Positions 53,938 through 62,405 of a stretch of DNA of 64,000 bases are shown one piece after another. A program made the translations under genes and the position numbers. Under the pieces are notes generated by a model, which did not search any database, was not told where the DNA came from, and saw nothing but the letters and a program-made list of their open reading frames with translations. The stretch comes from Ignavibacteria bacterium UBA2333 (lineage in GTDB: Bacteria; Bacteroidota; Ignavibacteria; Kapaibacteriales; Kapaibacteriaceae), in the NCBI GenBank assembly GCA_002344895.1, contig DDUR01000061.1:124001-188000 (forward strand), read 5' to 3'. Numbering within the stretch: position 1 is the first letter of the stretch; each line of letters begins with the position of its first letter.

Positions 53938-55557
53938 TTACTCACCAACGTAGACGACGGCCGTTTCTCGGATCACGCTTGTCGATGTCGCGTCGATTGC
54001 TTCCACAATGGCTACATACCGTCCACTCGCAACACGCAGTCCCCCATCGTCGGTACAATCCCATGCGACCGTGGCCTCGGCACCGGACCATTCGGAATTC
54101 ACGAGGGTGCGAATAGGACGTCCTGCAAGGTCGACAATCTTCAGGCCAACAATGCACCGTTGCAGAGGCACGGACCATGTTATCTGACATGGAAACCGCA
54201 CATCGTACGGAGAGCCACTGCACGGAGTTGGCGAAACGGACAACTGGCCATCCATGGGAGGTGATTGTGCCGTCCCGGTTCCGGGTGTACCTCCACGAAA
54301 GTCGGCCGACGTTTTCCATGATCGAGGATCGGTACCGAGCCATGTTGGTCCTTGTCGCTCAAGAGATACATTACGGCTGCGTTCCAGAAGTGCGTCGTGA
54401 TACCTCGTATCGTAGATGGCAACGTCAACCACATATCCCGAAGGTGTTCTAAGAGTAATGGTGTCAGAACTATTTGGTAAGGACAGGCGAGGTGATGTTA
54501 GTGACCACCGGACCCTATCGGATGGTGAGAGTAAGGTGAGTAGTGATGAATCAGCAGCGACGACACCGTATCCATTTGGTGGAAGAACAAGAGCTCGAAT
54601 TGTCGTAGATCGTACCGTCCATGATGAAACGTCGACGAACTCAGATGTTGTATTCAGAATCTCGACATAGTCTGGTCGATCTTCGTCCGTATCGAACATA
54701 ATCTCGGAGATCACAATCGTACCAGGAGGTGGTGGTAGGATCTGCTGTTGGCGTATGGTGTCATTCGCCGTTCGATCATCACCCTCATTCAAACACGCTT
54801 CGACGGTAACGTTTGTTGGTGTTGTAATGGCAAGTGCTGATGCCACTTCGTCGATCGACACAGTTGTTCGGAAAAGACGCTGAGCAACATCGGCGACGGT
54901 TGCAAGCGACGGAACATCAACAACACGGCTGTATGTTCTGGAAGAAGAGCGAACCTCAAGGGTCAGCTTGCGCGGAGGAGAACGCTGCATTCCATGCTGG
55001 AGTACATCAACCGATAACGATCGATCGGCAGGTAGTATCTGAGCAACACGAACATCGTGTTGCAACAGCACAACGCTATTGAGGTAGCCGCACGTAGCAC
55101 TATCTGCAGAAAGTGACGTTTGCCACAGACCACTATCGGTCCTTTCAAACGACCTGCCACGTCCAGACGACGGAATACTGTACTCAACAGAGTCGATACC
55201 GGTGGTGTCTCCTGACGAAGACAGACGATACAGTCGCACGGCATCGGTAGTATTGTTCAGCGAAGGAATACGCGCTTCAAGCAGAACAGCTGATGAGGGA
55301 ATCGGTCGCGACTCTCGAAGAGCAAGTGTATCACGTGTTATCACCACAAAGGTTGACTCGGGTAACGACTGCGTGATCTCGAAGGACGTACAGGTACGAT
55401 TATCACATACCACGTATACACCAGCTGACACCGGACGCGTTGTTACCAACTCCACCCATTCCGGTTCACCGGCTGCTGGTGTCGCGTAAATCTCGCTGAT
55501 AAGAAGGGCAGGTAAGGCGCAAAGGGGGCTCATACTGTCGTTGTGGATGTACGGCAT
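53938..55557 (-). CDS. lamin-tail-domain surface protein with FlgD-like C-terminal domain
   Basis: 539 residues from the ATG at 55557 (an ATG at 55533 is an alternative). Two lamin-tail domains are visible: about 15-150 (LLISEIYATPAAGEPEWVEL) and 265-390 (IVISEIMFDTDEDRPDYVEI). A FlgD-type Ig-like domain spans about 440-535 (IVDLAGRPIRTLVN ... GRYVAIVEAI) and probably serves as a T9SS-type sorting domain. Only a short hydrophobic stretch precedes the first domain, so the signal peptide is minimal or lost. The frame stays open upstream to 55674 but only by reading through a 13-bp repeat array, so I do not extend it. Confidence 0.78.
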   Translation of the reverse strand: MPYIHNDSMSPLCALPALLISEIYATPAAGEPEWVELVTTRPVSAGVYVVCDNRTCTSFEITQSLPESTFVVITRDTLALRESRPIPSSAVLLEARIPSLNNTTDAVRLYRLSSSGDTTGIDSVEYSIPSSGRGRSFERTDSGLWQTSLSADSATCGYLNSVVLLQHDVRVAQILPADRSLSVDVLQHGMQRSPPRKLTLEVRSSSRTYSRVVDVPSLATVADVAQRLFRTTVSIDEVASALAITTPTNVTVEACLNEGDDRTANDTIRQQQILPPPPGTIVISEIMFDTDEDRPDYVEILNTTSEFVDVSSWTVRSTTIRALVLPPNGYGVVAADSSLLTLLSPSDRVRWSLTSPRLSLPNSSDTITLRTPSGYVVDVAIYDTRYHDALLERSRNVSLERQGPTWLGTDPRSWKTSADFRGGTPGTGTAQSPPMDGQLSVSPTPCSGSPYDVRFPCQITWSVPLQRCIVGLKIVDLAGRPIRTLVNSEWSGAEATVAWDCTDDGGLRVASGRYVAIVEAIDATSTSVIRETAVVYVGE

Positions 55558-55570
55558 CACAATGTGACAG

Positions 55571-55648
55571 TCCGGGGCAATTCTCCGGGAGAAATCTCCG
55601 GGAGAAATCTCCGGGACAATTCTCCCGGAGAATTCTCCGGGAGAAGGT
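55571..55648. repeat. six tandem copies of a 13-bp palindromic unit
   Basis: Units start at 55571, 55584, 55597, 55610, 55623 and 55636, each a variant of TCCGGGAGAAATC. Overlapping phases read as the perfect palindrome TTCTCC-G-GGAGAA. It lies between two minus-strand genes, directly upstream of the lamin-tail gene, and runs into a REP-like hairpin. No spacers are present. Confidence 0.85.
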
Positions 55649-55677
55649 GCCGGGGACCTTTTGGCCCCCGGCACCTT
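55644..55677. repeat. REP-like hairpin GGTGCCGGGG...CCCCGGCACC
   Basis: A 12-bp perfect stem (55644-55655 with 55666-55677) around a 10-base loop that can close two further pairs. On the plus strand it ends in TTTT; on the minus strand, the direction of both neighbouring genes, it begins 5 bases after the fRMsr stop codon but is followed by CTTCTCC rather than a T-run. GGTGCC/GGCACC palindromes are typical of REP elements mobilised by RAYT transposases. It could also help end the fabF-fRMsr transcript. Confidence 0.7.
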
Positions 55678-55682
55678 TTGAC

Positions 55683-56159
55683 TCAGGAGATTCGCCGAGC
55701 GATTTTTTCAAACAACGAACGCTCTAGATCAGAAAACCGAGCGCGTAGAGGACTGTCAACATCCAGCACACCACGCACACGTCCGTCAGTGATCAGTGGC
55801 ACAACAATCTCACTCTGTGATGCTGCATCACAAGCGATGTGACCAGGAAAGAGATCGACGTTGTCAACGACGATAGTGCGTGCTTCGGCGGCGGCTGTGC
55901 CACACACGCCTCGTCCCACCTCAATGCGGATACAGGCCGGTAGTCCGAAGAATGGACCGAGGACGAGTGTGTTTTCCTTAAGAAGATAGAAGCCAACCCA
56001 ATTGATGTCGTCTACCGTATGGTGCAAGACACTGGCAATGTTAGCCATGTTCGCAATGAGGTCAGTCTCATCACCTATTATCGTATCGATGGTTTGATAT
56101 ACAAGATCATACCATTCGCCAGTGTCCGACACACTGTCACGCGGTGGAAGTGTGAACAT
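55683..56159 (-). CDS. msrC: free methionine-(R)-sulfoxide reductase, GAF fold
   Basis: 158 residues. Reduces free methionine-R-sulfoxide with thioredoxin-type electrons, an oxidative-stress repair enzyme. The three catalytic cysteines are C76 (LPACIRI), C86 (GRGVCGTAA) and C110 (HIACDAAS), with the same mutual spacing as in the E. coli enzyme. It is coupled to fabF by a one-base overlap (TAATG-type) and is the last gene before the repeat array. Confidence 0.95.
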   Translation of the reverse strand: MFTLPPRDSVSDTGEWYDLVYQTIDTIIGDETDLIANMANIASVLHHTVDDINWVGFYLLKENTLVLGPFFGLPACIRIEVGRGVCGTAAAEARTIVVDNVDLFPGHIACDAASQSEIVVPLITDGRVRGVLDVDSPLRARFSDLERSLFEKIARRIS

Positions 56160-57400
56160 CAGGCGAGCTTTTTGAAGACGACGATGGCATTATGTCCACC
56201 AAATCCGAACGTGTTACTCATGGCAACGGAAATGTCTGCCGTTACGGCCACACCCGCAGCAATAGGTACATCGGCCGGCATGTTTTCATCTCGCTCAACA
56301 AGATTGATCGTCGGAGGTACAATTCCATCACGCATGGCGAGAATGGTTGCAATACTCTCAACAGCACCGGCAGCACCGAGCAGGTGACCTGTCATCGACT
56401 TGGTTGATGTGACAATGGTCTTCATTCCATCACCGAAGACGTTACGAATGGCCGTAATCTCCGACTCGTCACCCTTCGGCGTACTCGTTGCATGCGCATT
56501 CACATGTTGCACATCAGATGCTTTTAGTCCGGCACGTTCAATCGCCAGGCGCATTCCCTTCGCAGCACCCAGTCCCTCCGGATGCGTAGCCGTCATGTGG
56601 AAGGCATCTGATGTTTGCGCATGGCCAACAACTTCGCAGAGGATAGTAGCGCCACGCCGAAGAGCATGTTCGTACTCTTCAACGATTACGGCGCCAGCTC
56701 CTTCGCCGATAACAAATCCGTCACGATCCTTATCAAACGGACGAGATGCTCGCTGAGGATCGTCATTCCGGGTAGAAAGAGCTTTACTCGAGCTAAATCC
56801 ACCAACGGCACTTTCGGTAATTGCCGCCTCACTTCCACCAGCCACAACGACGTCTGCATATCCCAACATCACGTAGATGGCCGCTTCAATGATTGCCGTT
56901 GTTGATGTAGCACAGGCAGATACTGGAGCAAAGGTTGGCCCGCGGAATCCATATGTGATACTGATCAGTCCACTCGGCATGTCGACAATCATCTTCGGCA
57001 CGAGGAACGGGCTAAACCGTGGAGTACCGTCACCACGAGCATAGTCGGCAATCTGTGCATGGAGTGTAGAGATGCCACCATTACCACTACCCCAAATGAC
57101 TCCAACACGATCCTTGTCAATTGTGTCTATGGCGAGCCCCGAATTCCGAATTGCTTCGTCTGCTGCTACCAGTGCAAACTGTGTAAATCGGTCCGTATTC
57201 TGCACAAGTTTACGATCAAGATGTGCAGATGGATCAAAACCCTTGACCTCGCAGGCAAACTGTACACGGAATCGAGAAGCATCAAAGAGTGTAATCGGTG
57301 CTGCTCCACTTGTTCCAGCTATCATTGCCTGCCAGGTGGATTCGACAGTGTTGCCAAGTGGTGTGATGGCTCCAAGGCCAGTAATGACGACTCGTTTCAT
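56159..57400 (-). CDS. fabF: beta-ketoacyl-ACP synthase II
   Basis: Elongates fatty acids by condensing malonyl-ACP with acyl-ACP. 413 residues. Catalytic Cys163 (SACATSTTAI), then the two histidines in VNAHATSTPKGD and TGHLLGAAGA. N-terminal RVVITGLGAITPLG is typical. No acpP or other fab gene is adjacent. The upstream gap of 81 bases to the metalloprotease gene holds no exact promoter box; GATTTTCG is a two-mismatch candidate about 50 bases from the start. Confidence 0.97.
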   Translation of the reverse strand: MKRVVITGLGAITPLGNTVESTWQAMIAGTSGAAPITLFDASRFRVQFACEVKGFDPSAHLDRKLVQNTDRFTQFALVAADEAIRNSGLAIDTIDKDRVGVIWGSGNGGISTLHAQIADYARGDGTPRFSPFLVPKMIVDMPSGLISITYGFRGPTFAPVSACATSTTAIIEAAIYVMLGYADVVVAGGSEAAITESAVGGFSSSKALSTRNDDPQRASRPFDKDRDGFVIGEGAGAVIVEEYEHALRRGATILCEVVGHAQTSDAFHMTATHPEGLGAAKGMRLAIERAGLKASDVQHVNAHATSTPKGDESEITAIRNVFGDGMKTIVTSTKSMTGHLLGAAGAVESIATILAMRDGIVPPTINLVERDENMPADVPIAAGVAVTADISVAMSNTFGFGGHNAIVVFKKLA

Positions 57401-57481
57401 GGAGAGGGGGGATAGGTGCAGTTGTGCGAAGACGGCTGCGAAAATCGTTCTTTTTTGGGAAACGAGGCCGTCACTGCTTTG

Positions 57482-60400
57482 TCACTCACTGCCAACGATG
57501 AAGGTTTGTGTTTTTGTGGTGGTGCGTGTACGCAAGACAACAACGTAGGTTCCGTTCGCTAGTCGAGGAAGCACCAGCTCACGACGATGAAACAGGTTCT
57601 CGGAGTGGACGGTACGGCCCGTAACGTCAACAACCGTAATCGTTCCAAAATCAGCATCCGTGATCTGTTGGGAGATCAAGACCCTTCCGGATCCAGCAAC
57701 AGGATGTGGCACGACGCGTACCCATGGGTCCTCATGCATTTCTGTTACGGAAACAACAGGCTCAAATCGTGTTGTCAGACGTGAACTGTCACGACATCCT
57801 CCAGGCCAGGTTCGCACAACGCTGACGTTGCCTGAATCCGAAGTCCATTCAACCGTGATGTCTGACCCTGATACGTCCCCAACAATGGATCCACCTTCTA
57901 CTGACCATTGATGTTGAAGGCCTGCTCTCCCCCTACTTTGATATCTGGCAGTCAGGCCGGCATGAATGTTTGTTGGCCCGTCAATGTCAGGGATAACATG
58001 GCCAATAAATCTCTGCTCGCGACTCCAAAGACTAGATGCCGTTGATCGAACGATTGTTGAGTCATCGGCATACGACAATGCTGCAGTACCAGCACCTTCA
58101 TCAAACGGCACCGAGACGATTAGTCCAGTTCTCGGATTGACGTGTCGTGTATACATGTTTGACCGGATTTGTTCTTCCGACAAGGCAACATCCCATATTC
58201 GGAAGTCAGCCATCTTCCCTGCAAAGTGATACTTCGAGGGAACGTTACCACCGATTCCAAATCCTCGGAGCGCTCCAGGCGCATCTGCAAAACTTGACCT
58301 AGCAACCAACGCACCATCAACGATGATCGTCATCGTATCAATGCCGTTTGACGTCATGGCCACGTGATGCCATTGTCCATACCGTGGGTAGTCAGCCGAC
58401 AACCTTCCGGCTTCGCGCCAGGATCCGAAATCATGATAAATTTTTCCATCACTCCAGGGCGCGTGTGCCTGGTATCGACGTAGTTCATCGTCTGTTTGTC
58501 CTACATGATATGCGCTTCCGTTACGTACGTTGGACGTGTCAACAAAGGCCCAGTACTCAACGGTCATTGCCCGACCACTAATGTTGAGGACCGTGTCCAC
58601 AAATGCCGACCGTCCATCAAACGCAATGATTGAACTGTCGCAAGGTATGGCCGTTACCAACGATGTTGAATTCCAGCTGCCAATCGCTCGTGACGACATG
58701 GCACGGACACGGACGGATACCTGTGATGCCGCCGGCACGCCGTCAATCTCGGCACGTCCTTCACCCGTAAAAATGCGACGGGTCCATGGTGGTGTTGTCG
58801 TCGTTACGTCCACGTCATACCACTCCGACCCCGATATCTGTGGCCACTCGACGGCAAGTCTGCGTTCGCGAATAGACGTATCGAGCGAAGCTCTTGAAGG
58901 CGATACGGTTGTTACTGGCAGGCTCGTGCGTTCAACACACGGCAACGGCGCTTCAGACTTCGCCCACATACTGTCCACTGACAGAATCAGCCGTCGACGA
59001 CGGACAGTATCATTGGCAATCGCACCCTGACCCTCGTTTAAATGCCACTGTGCAAGCAACGCTGGATCGTTACTCGCCGTAGGCCGTCGTGAAGACATAC
59101 CGGAAAAGATCTCATCAGCAGTTCTAACACGATTCCAGATACGAAACTCATCTATCATCGAGCGTGCGCCCAGCTGATTCCGCATGGAACCAATCCATAG
59201 CCCCTTGAGCCCCTTAGCCTCACCCGCTCTCGTTGATGAGGACACTTGTTTACCATCGAGATAGATAGCTTGAAACGTTGAGCCATCACTGACAAGTGCC
59301 ACATGTGTCCACTTGTCTGTATAGTCTCGATAGGATGCCGTCAACCGACCACCCGAGGATGTTGAGCCGTAATCCCAATACACGACGTTGTCATCCCACG
59401 GCACATGTGCCTGGAGACGGTTGTTAATGTCGTCCGTGCGTCCGATAGCAAATGCCGATGAAGCACGAACACCTGATCGTGGAACGTATTGCCACCATTC
59501 AATTGTCACGGGTCCGCCGTTCCATTCAAACGTTGAGTCTTCTGCACGATTATCACCAGTAAGAAAGTTGAGTGCCGTACCCGCACACGCTGGTGTTATG
59601 GAGAAGTTTTGTGGGATGGACCATGGTCCCGTTTCGCGTGATGACAACATACGAACTCGCCACCAGGCCGTTGTGCCCGCGTCGAGGTGCAGTGTTTCAC
59701 TGCCAGGCGAATGCGTAATGATGTTGCGGATGAGTTCGTCAAACGATGCCGATGTACCAACTTGAATGTGGTATCGATGTGCATGAACCGATGTTGACCA
59801 AACAGCAGCGACAGGAAACGGGATTCCAAAGGACCCATCTCGAGGTGAACGTATCTCAGGTCGTTCAAGAACGGTTGAGTCTGCCTCTGTCCACGGTGCT
59901 GTCGGGCGACTGCTAAACAACGGGCTCGACCTGCCCCCATCATGTGCTCGCACGAGATACGTTCTGACCGTCGTGTCATCATCGTCATCAACGATCGTTA
60001 GGATGGATCGTGCCACCGTGTCTAACGCAACGGTATCACCCTGTTGTACACGAAGAATTTCCGTTCGCATTTGCGGACTTCCGCCGTCAATCTTCCACGA
60101 AACAATAACACGTCCAGGGCCAGCCTCGGCTCGAATCGCATACGGTCCGCCTGTACCCGTTGTACGTACTTCACGACCCTTACGATTGTTTGAAGTATCG
60201 ACATCATCTGGATGATCAACTTCAGCAAGTACGATGTGTTTTCCAGTCGGCAGCAACGACGTCATGGGGAGTAGAATGGTATCTGTCTGTGCTGCTTGCA
60301 AATTCACAACGACGGTTGTGTCATACACCGTAGAGGCCACGTGGACCCACCGAAGTGAGCATCGCACGCGCACATCACGAAGCAGTGACACGCCGTGATT

Positions 60401-62341
60401 TCGGATGACGATACGGGGCAAAAGGGGCGATGCCGTCGTGTCATTCTCACGCGGAACGACGATGTCTTCTACAGCAACATCCTTGTCAACAATGATCGGG
60501 AATGCAACATCACAGATGTCGCGAGCCGATGCATCGTCTAATGACGTCACCCGAACACGTCCTCGTGACGTTCGTGTTGCTGGCACGAGCCAATCGATTG
60601 ACCGTACCGTCGGCCCCGTACGACTTCTCACGGTACGCCACGTTTCACCATCGTCTGTACTGTAATCAACCGTCACCGGTCCGTCAGAATTGGCTGTCCA
60701 CGAGATTACCGCCGTTGTGCCCGAAACAAGGGGTGTGGCCGTTGACGGGCGCGTTACGGAAATCGCTTGTGTTGTTGGTGTGGCCACAACAAACGGACGC
60801 GAGATTACATTACCCGACACGTCATTGTCACCGTCTACGTTGAGCTCGACTCGAACGTGATACGTTCCGGGTGCAGAAGGCGCAGCGATATCCGGAAGTG
60901 ACTGTCGGCGCGTTTCTCCTATACCCAGAGAAGCAAGCTGACTTGTTTTGGTCTCCAGGACTGAGTCGCGAATCGTACGAAGTGTTATCCTGAACGTACC
61001 GGTAACGGCTGTTGTGCCCGTATTCCGGACAACGACGGATGGTCGTATACCAAGTCCAGGTCGAATTGATGTGCCAGCTTCCGGCGATGGTAGTGAGACA
61101 AGAACGACATCAGTATCATGACGCGGCGTCGACTGTCCAATACACGTTCTCCAGGTCATAACACTCCGCATAAGCGACGCTGTTCGCGGATGAAGAGCAA
61201 GTTCCGTTCCGGTATTCTGCAGGTGACAGTAACTCATAATCGTTCCGCGACGAGGACGCGTATGATCGTAACATCCCCCTTCAGCATTCCAGCAGGAATC
61301 AATTGGTGGACTCCATCCACAATTATGGGTATGACTTGAACCGATGTTATGGCCAAGTTCATGACTCGTAACATCGATATCCCAGATGTATCCATTTTGT
61401 GGAAAGGAAACATCGGCACCAATACCACTCACATTGAAGCCATAGTCACCACACAACGTCCCGACCCACGCGAGCCCACCACCAACACTTGTTGACAATA
61501 ACGTTGTTGTGCTTCGTTGAACGTGCTTCATCGAGTCAGCCCAATACGTTCGTAGTGAACCGAGTGCTGCGCCGATCTCTCCCGGGAACGGATCAGTTAC
61601 AACCCATATACGCAGATAGGGAACTACGACACGGATACCTGCATCTCGCTCATAGATTGCAGAACATGCGCCAACCAGTGCTAGTGCATAGGCAGCCGTT
61701 GTTCGAACGTTTCGTCCGGCCTTTTGATAAAAACTATTTGAACAGTCTACTGCAAGCCGAAGCTCGTATGATGTTTCGGCCTGTGATTTATCTTCAAGTT
61801 TGTGCGTTGACGACTCCTCACGGAGTCTGCGAAACACATCATCTGTGCGCCGATCATACTCGCCGAAGGTTTCACTTTCACACATTGTCGGACGTCCTTG
61901 GCCGCGATCCTCGTAGGATACATGAAGGGCAACGGGGACAACAGATCTATCAGATGGCACAACAACATATCGCCGACGAGAAGCACCCGAGCCGTACTCG
62001 AGGAATCCATACATACAGTCTTCGAATATCGTCATCACGACAAAAGAAGACGTATCGCCGTTGATGTGCCCTACTCCATGTCGATACCTCGGCGCAACAA
62101 CGTCTCGATCGCCATCATCAGTGCCTTCTACAACGACAGCATCCGACGTAAGGATGGCCGCATCGTGAAGCGTCACGTTGACGTTACGATCGCCTATTGG
62201 AATCGACAACTGAATCGATTTTCCTGTGGCTGAGAGGACAGACTGAACATCGGGAATAAACGATGTCTGTGCTGTGGCAACCATGGGTACAACTAGCAGG
62301 ACCAACACAATCCTGAGCGTCACGAACGCATGTGATGTCAT
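57482..62341 (-). CDS. secreted metzincin metalloprotease with LamG-like domains and T9SS sorting-type C-terminus
   Basis: 1619 residues. Signal peptide MTSHAFVTLRIVLVLLVVPM (start ATG 62341; an earlier ATG at 62407 is in frame but precedes the signal). The zinc-protease domain has the metzincin motif HELGHNIGSSH with H327, H331 and H337 and a Met-turn G-T-I-M-S-Y-C. Then come Fn3/Ig-like repeats, two LamG/concanavalin-like domains (about 918-1110 and 1235-1420), a PKD-like region, and a C-terminal sorting domain (ITVVDVTGRTV ... LANGTYVVVLRT). The domain order is typical of large T9SS-exported proteases; the substrate is unknown. Confidence 0.9.
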   Translation of the reverse strand: MTSHAFVTLRIVLVLLVVPMVATAQTSFIPDVQSVLSATGKSIQLSIPIGDRNVNVTLHDAAILTSDAVVVEGTDDGDRDVVAPRYRHGVGHINGDTSSFVVMTIFEDCMYGFLEYGSGASRRRYVVVPSDRSVVPVALHVSYEDRGQGRPTMCESETFGEYDRRTDDVFRRLREESSTHKLEDKSQAETSYELRLAVDCSNSFYQKAGRNVRTTAAYALALVGACSAIYERDAGIRVVVPYLRIWVVTDPFPGEIGAALGSLRTYWADSMKHVQRSTTTLLSTSVGGGLAWVGTLCGDYGFNVSGIGADVSFPQNGYIWDIDVTSHELGHNIGSSHTHNCGWSPPIDSCWNAEGGCYDHTRPRRGTIMSYCHLQNTGTELALHPRTASLMRSVMTWRTCIGQSTPRHDTDVVLVSLPSPEAGTSIRPGLGIRPSVVVRNTGTTAVTGTFRITLRTIRDSVLETKTSQLASLGIGETRRQSLPDIAAPSAPGTYHVRVELNVDGDNDVSGNVISRPFVVATPTTQAISVTRPSTATPLVSGTTAVISWTANSDGPVTVDYSTDDGETWRTVRSRTGPTVRSIDWLVPATRTSRGRVRVTSLDDASARDICDVAFPIIVDKDVAVEDIVVPRENDTTASPLLPRIVIRNHGVSLLRDVRVRCSLRWVHVASTVYDTTVVVNLQAAQTDTILLPMTSLLPTGKHIVLAEVDHPDDVDTSNNRKGREVRTTGTGGPYAIRAEAGPGRVIVSWKIDGGSPQMRTEILRVQQGDTVALDTVARSILTIVDDDDDTTVRTYLVRAHDGGRSSPLFSSRPTAPWTEADSTVLERPEIRSPRDGSFGIPFPVAAVWSTSVHAHRYHIQVGTSASFDELIRNIITHSPGSETLHLDAGTTAWWRVRMLSSRETGPWSIPQNFSITPACAGTALNFLTGDNRAEDSTFEWNGGPVTIEWWQYVPRSGVRASSAFAIGRTDDINNRLQAHVPWDDNVVYWDYGSTSSGGRLTASYRDYTDKWTHVALVSDGSTFQAIYLDGKQVSSSTRAGEAKGLKGLWIGSMRNQLGARSMIDEFRIWNRVRTADEIFSGMSSRRPTASNDPALLAQWHLNEGQGAIANDTVRRRRLILSVDSMWAKSEAPLPCVERTSLPVTTVSPSRASLDTSIRERRLAVEWPQISGSEWYDVDVTTTTPPWTRRIFTGEGRAEIDGVPAASQVSVRVRAMSSRAIGSWNSTSLVTAIPCDSSIIAFDGRSAFVDTVLNISGRAMTVEYWAFVDTSNVRNGSAYHVGQTDDELRRYQAHAPWSDGKIYHDFGSWREAGRLSADYPRYGQWHHVAMTSNGIDTMTIIVDGALVARSSFADAPGALRGFGIGGNVPSKYHFAGKMADFRIWDVALSEEQIRSNMYTRHVNPRTGLIVSVPFDEGAGTAALSYADDSTIVRSTASSLWSREQRFIGHVIPDIDGPTNIHAGLTARYQSRGRAGLQHQWSVEGGSIVGDVSGSDITVEWTSDSGNVSVVRTWPGGCRDSSRLTTRFEPVVSVTEMHEDPWVRVVPHPVAGSGRVLISQQITDADFGTITVVDVTGRTVHSENLFHRRELVLPRLANGTYVVVLRTRTTTKTQTFIVGSE
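59200..59213 (-). repeat. dispersed GGGGC-N4-GGGGC element, copy 9
   Basis: Minus strand GGGGC-TCAA-GGGGC in the metalloprotease, encoding K-G-L-K-G-L. Confidence 0.6.
60415..60428 (+). repeat. dispersed GGGGC-N4-GGGGC element, copy 10
   Basis: GGGGC-AAAA-GGGGC opposite the metalloprotease, whose coding strand reads P-L-L-P there, like copy 7 in an unrelated gene. Confidence 0.65.
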
Positions 62342-62405
62342 GTATCTCCCCGTCTTGGTGATGCGGCACGATGGCCGATTCAGCGAAGATGCGCAGTTTC
62401 GAGTC

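Noticed and set aside
13174..55529. Single-mismatch copies of the GGGGC element (13174, 19667, 37135, 49582, 55516) and copies with other spacing (27064, 34110, 48471)
   Set aside because: About 30 one-mismatch variants of the motif exist, so roughly four are expected by chance in 64 kb; they do not add to the case.
55571..55648. CRISPR array
   Set aside because: Units are 13 bp, contiguous, palindromic and without spacers.
55543..55842. Frames reading through the 13-bp repeat array (Pro/Ser/Arg/Gly-rich peptides)
   Set aside because: The peptide repeats merely mirror the DNA repeat and occur in several frames on both strands.
57401..57481. Intrinsic terminator for the metalloprotease gene
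   Set aside because: A GACGGC/GCCGTC pairing exists but with a loop of over 30 bases, and the run of six T bases lies on the wrong strand.
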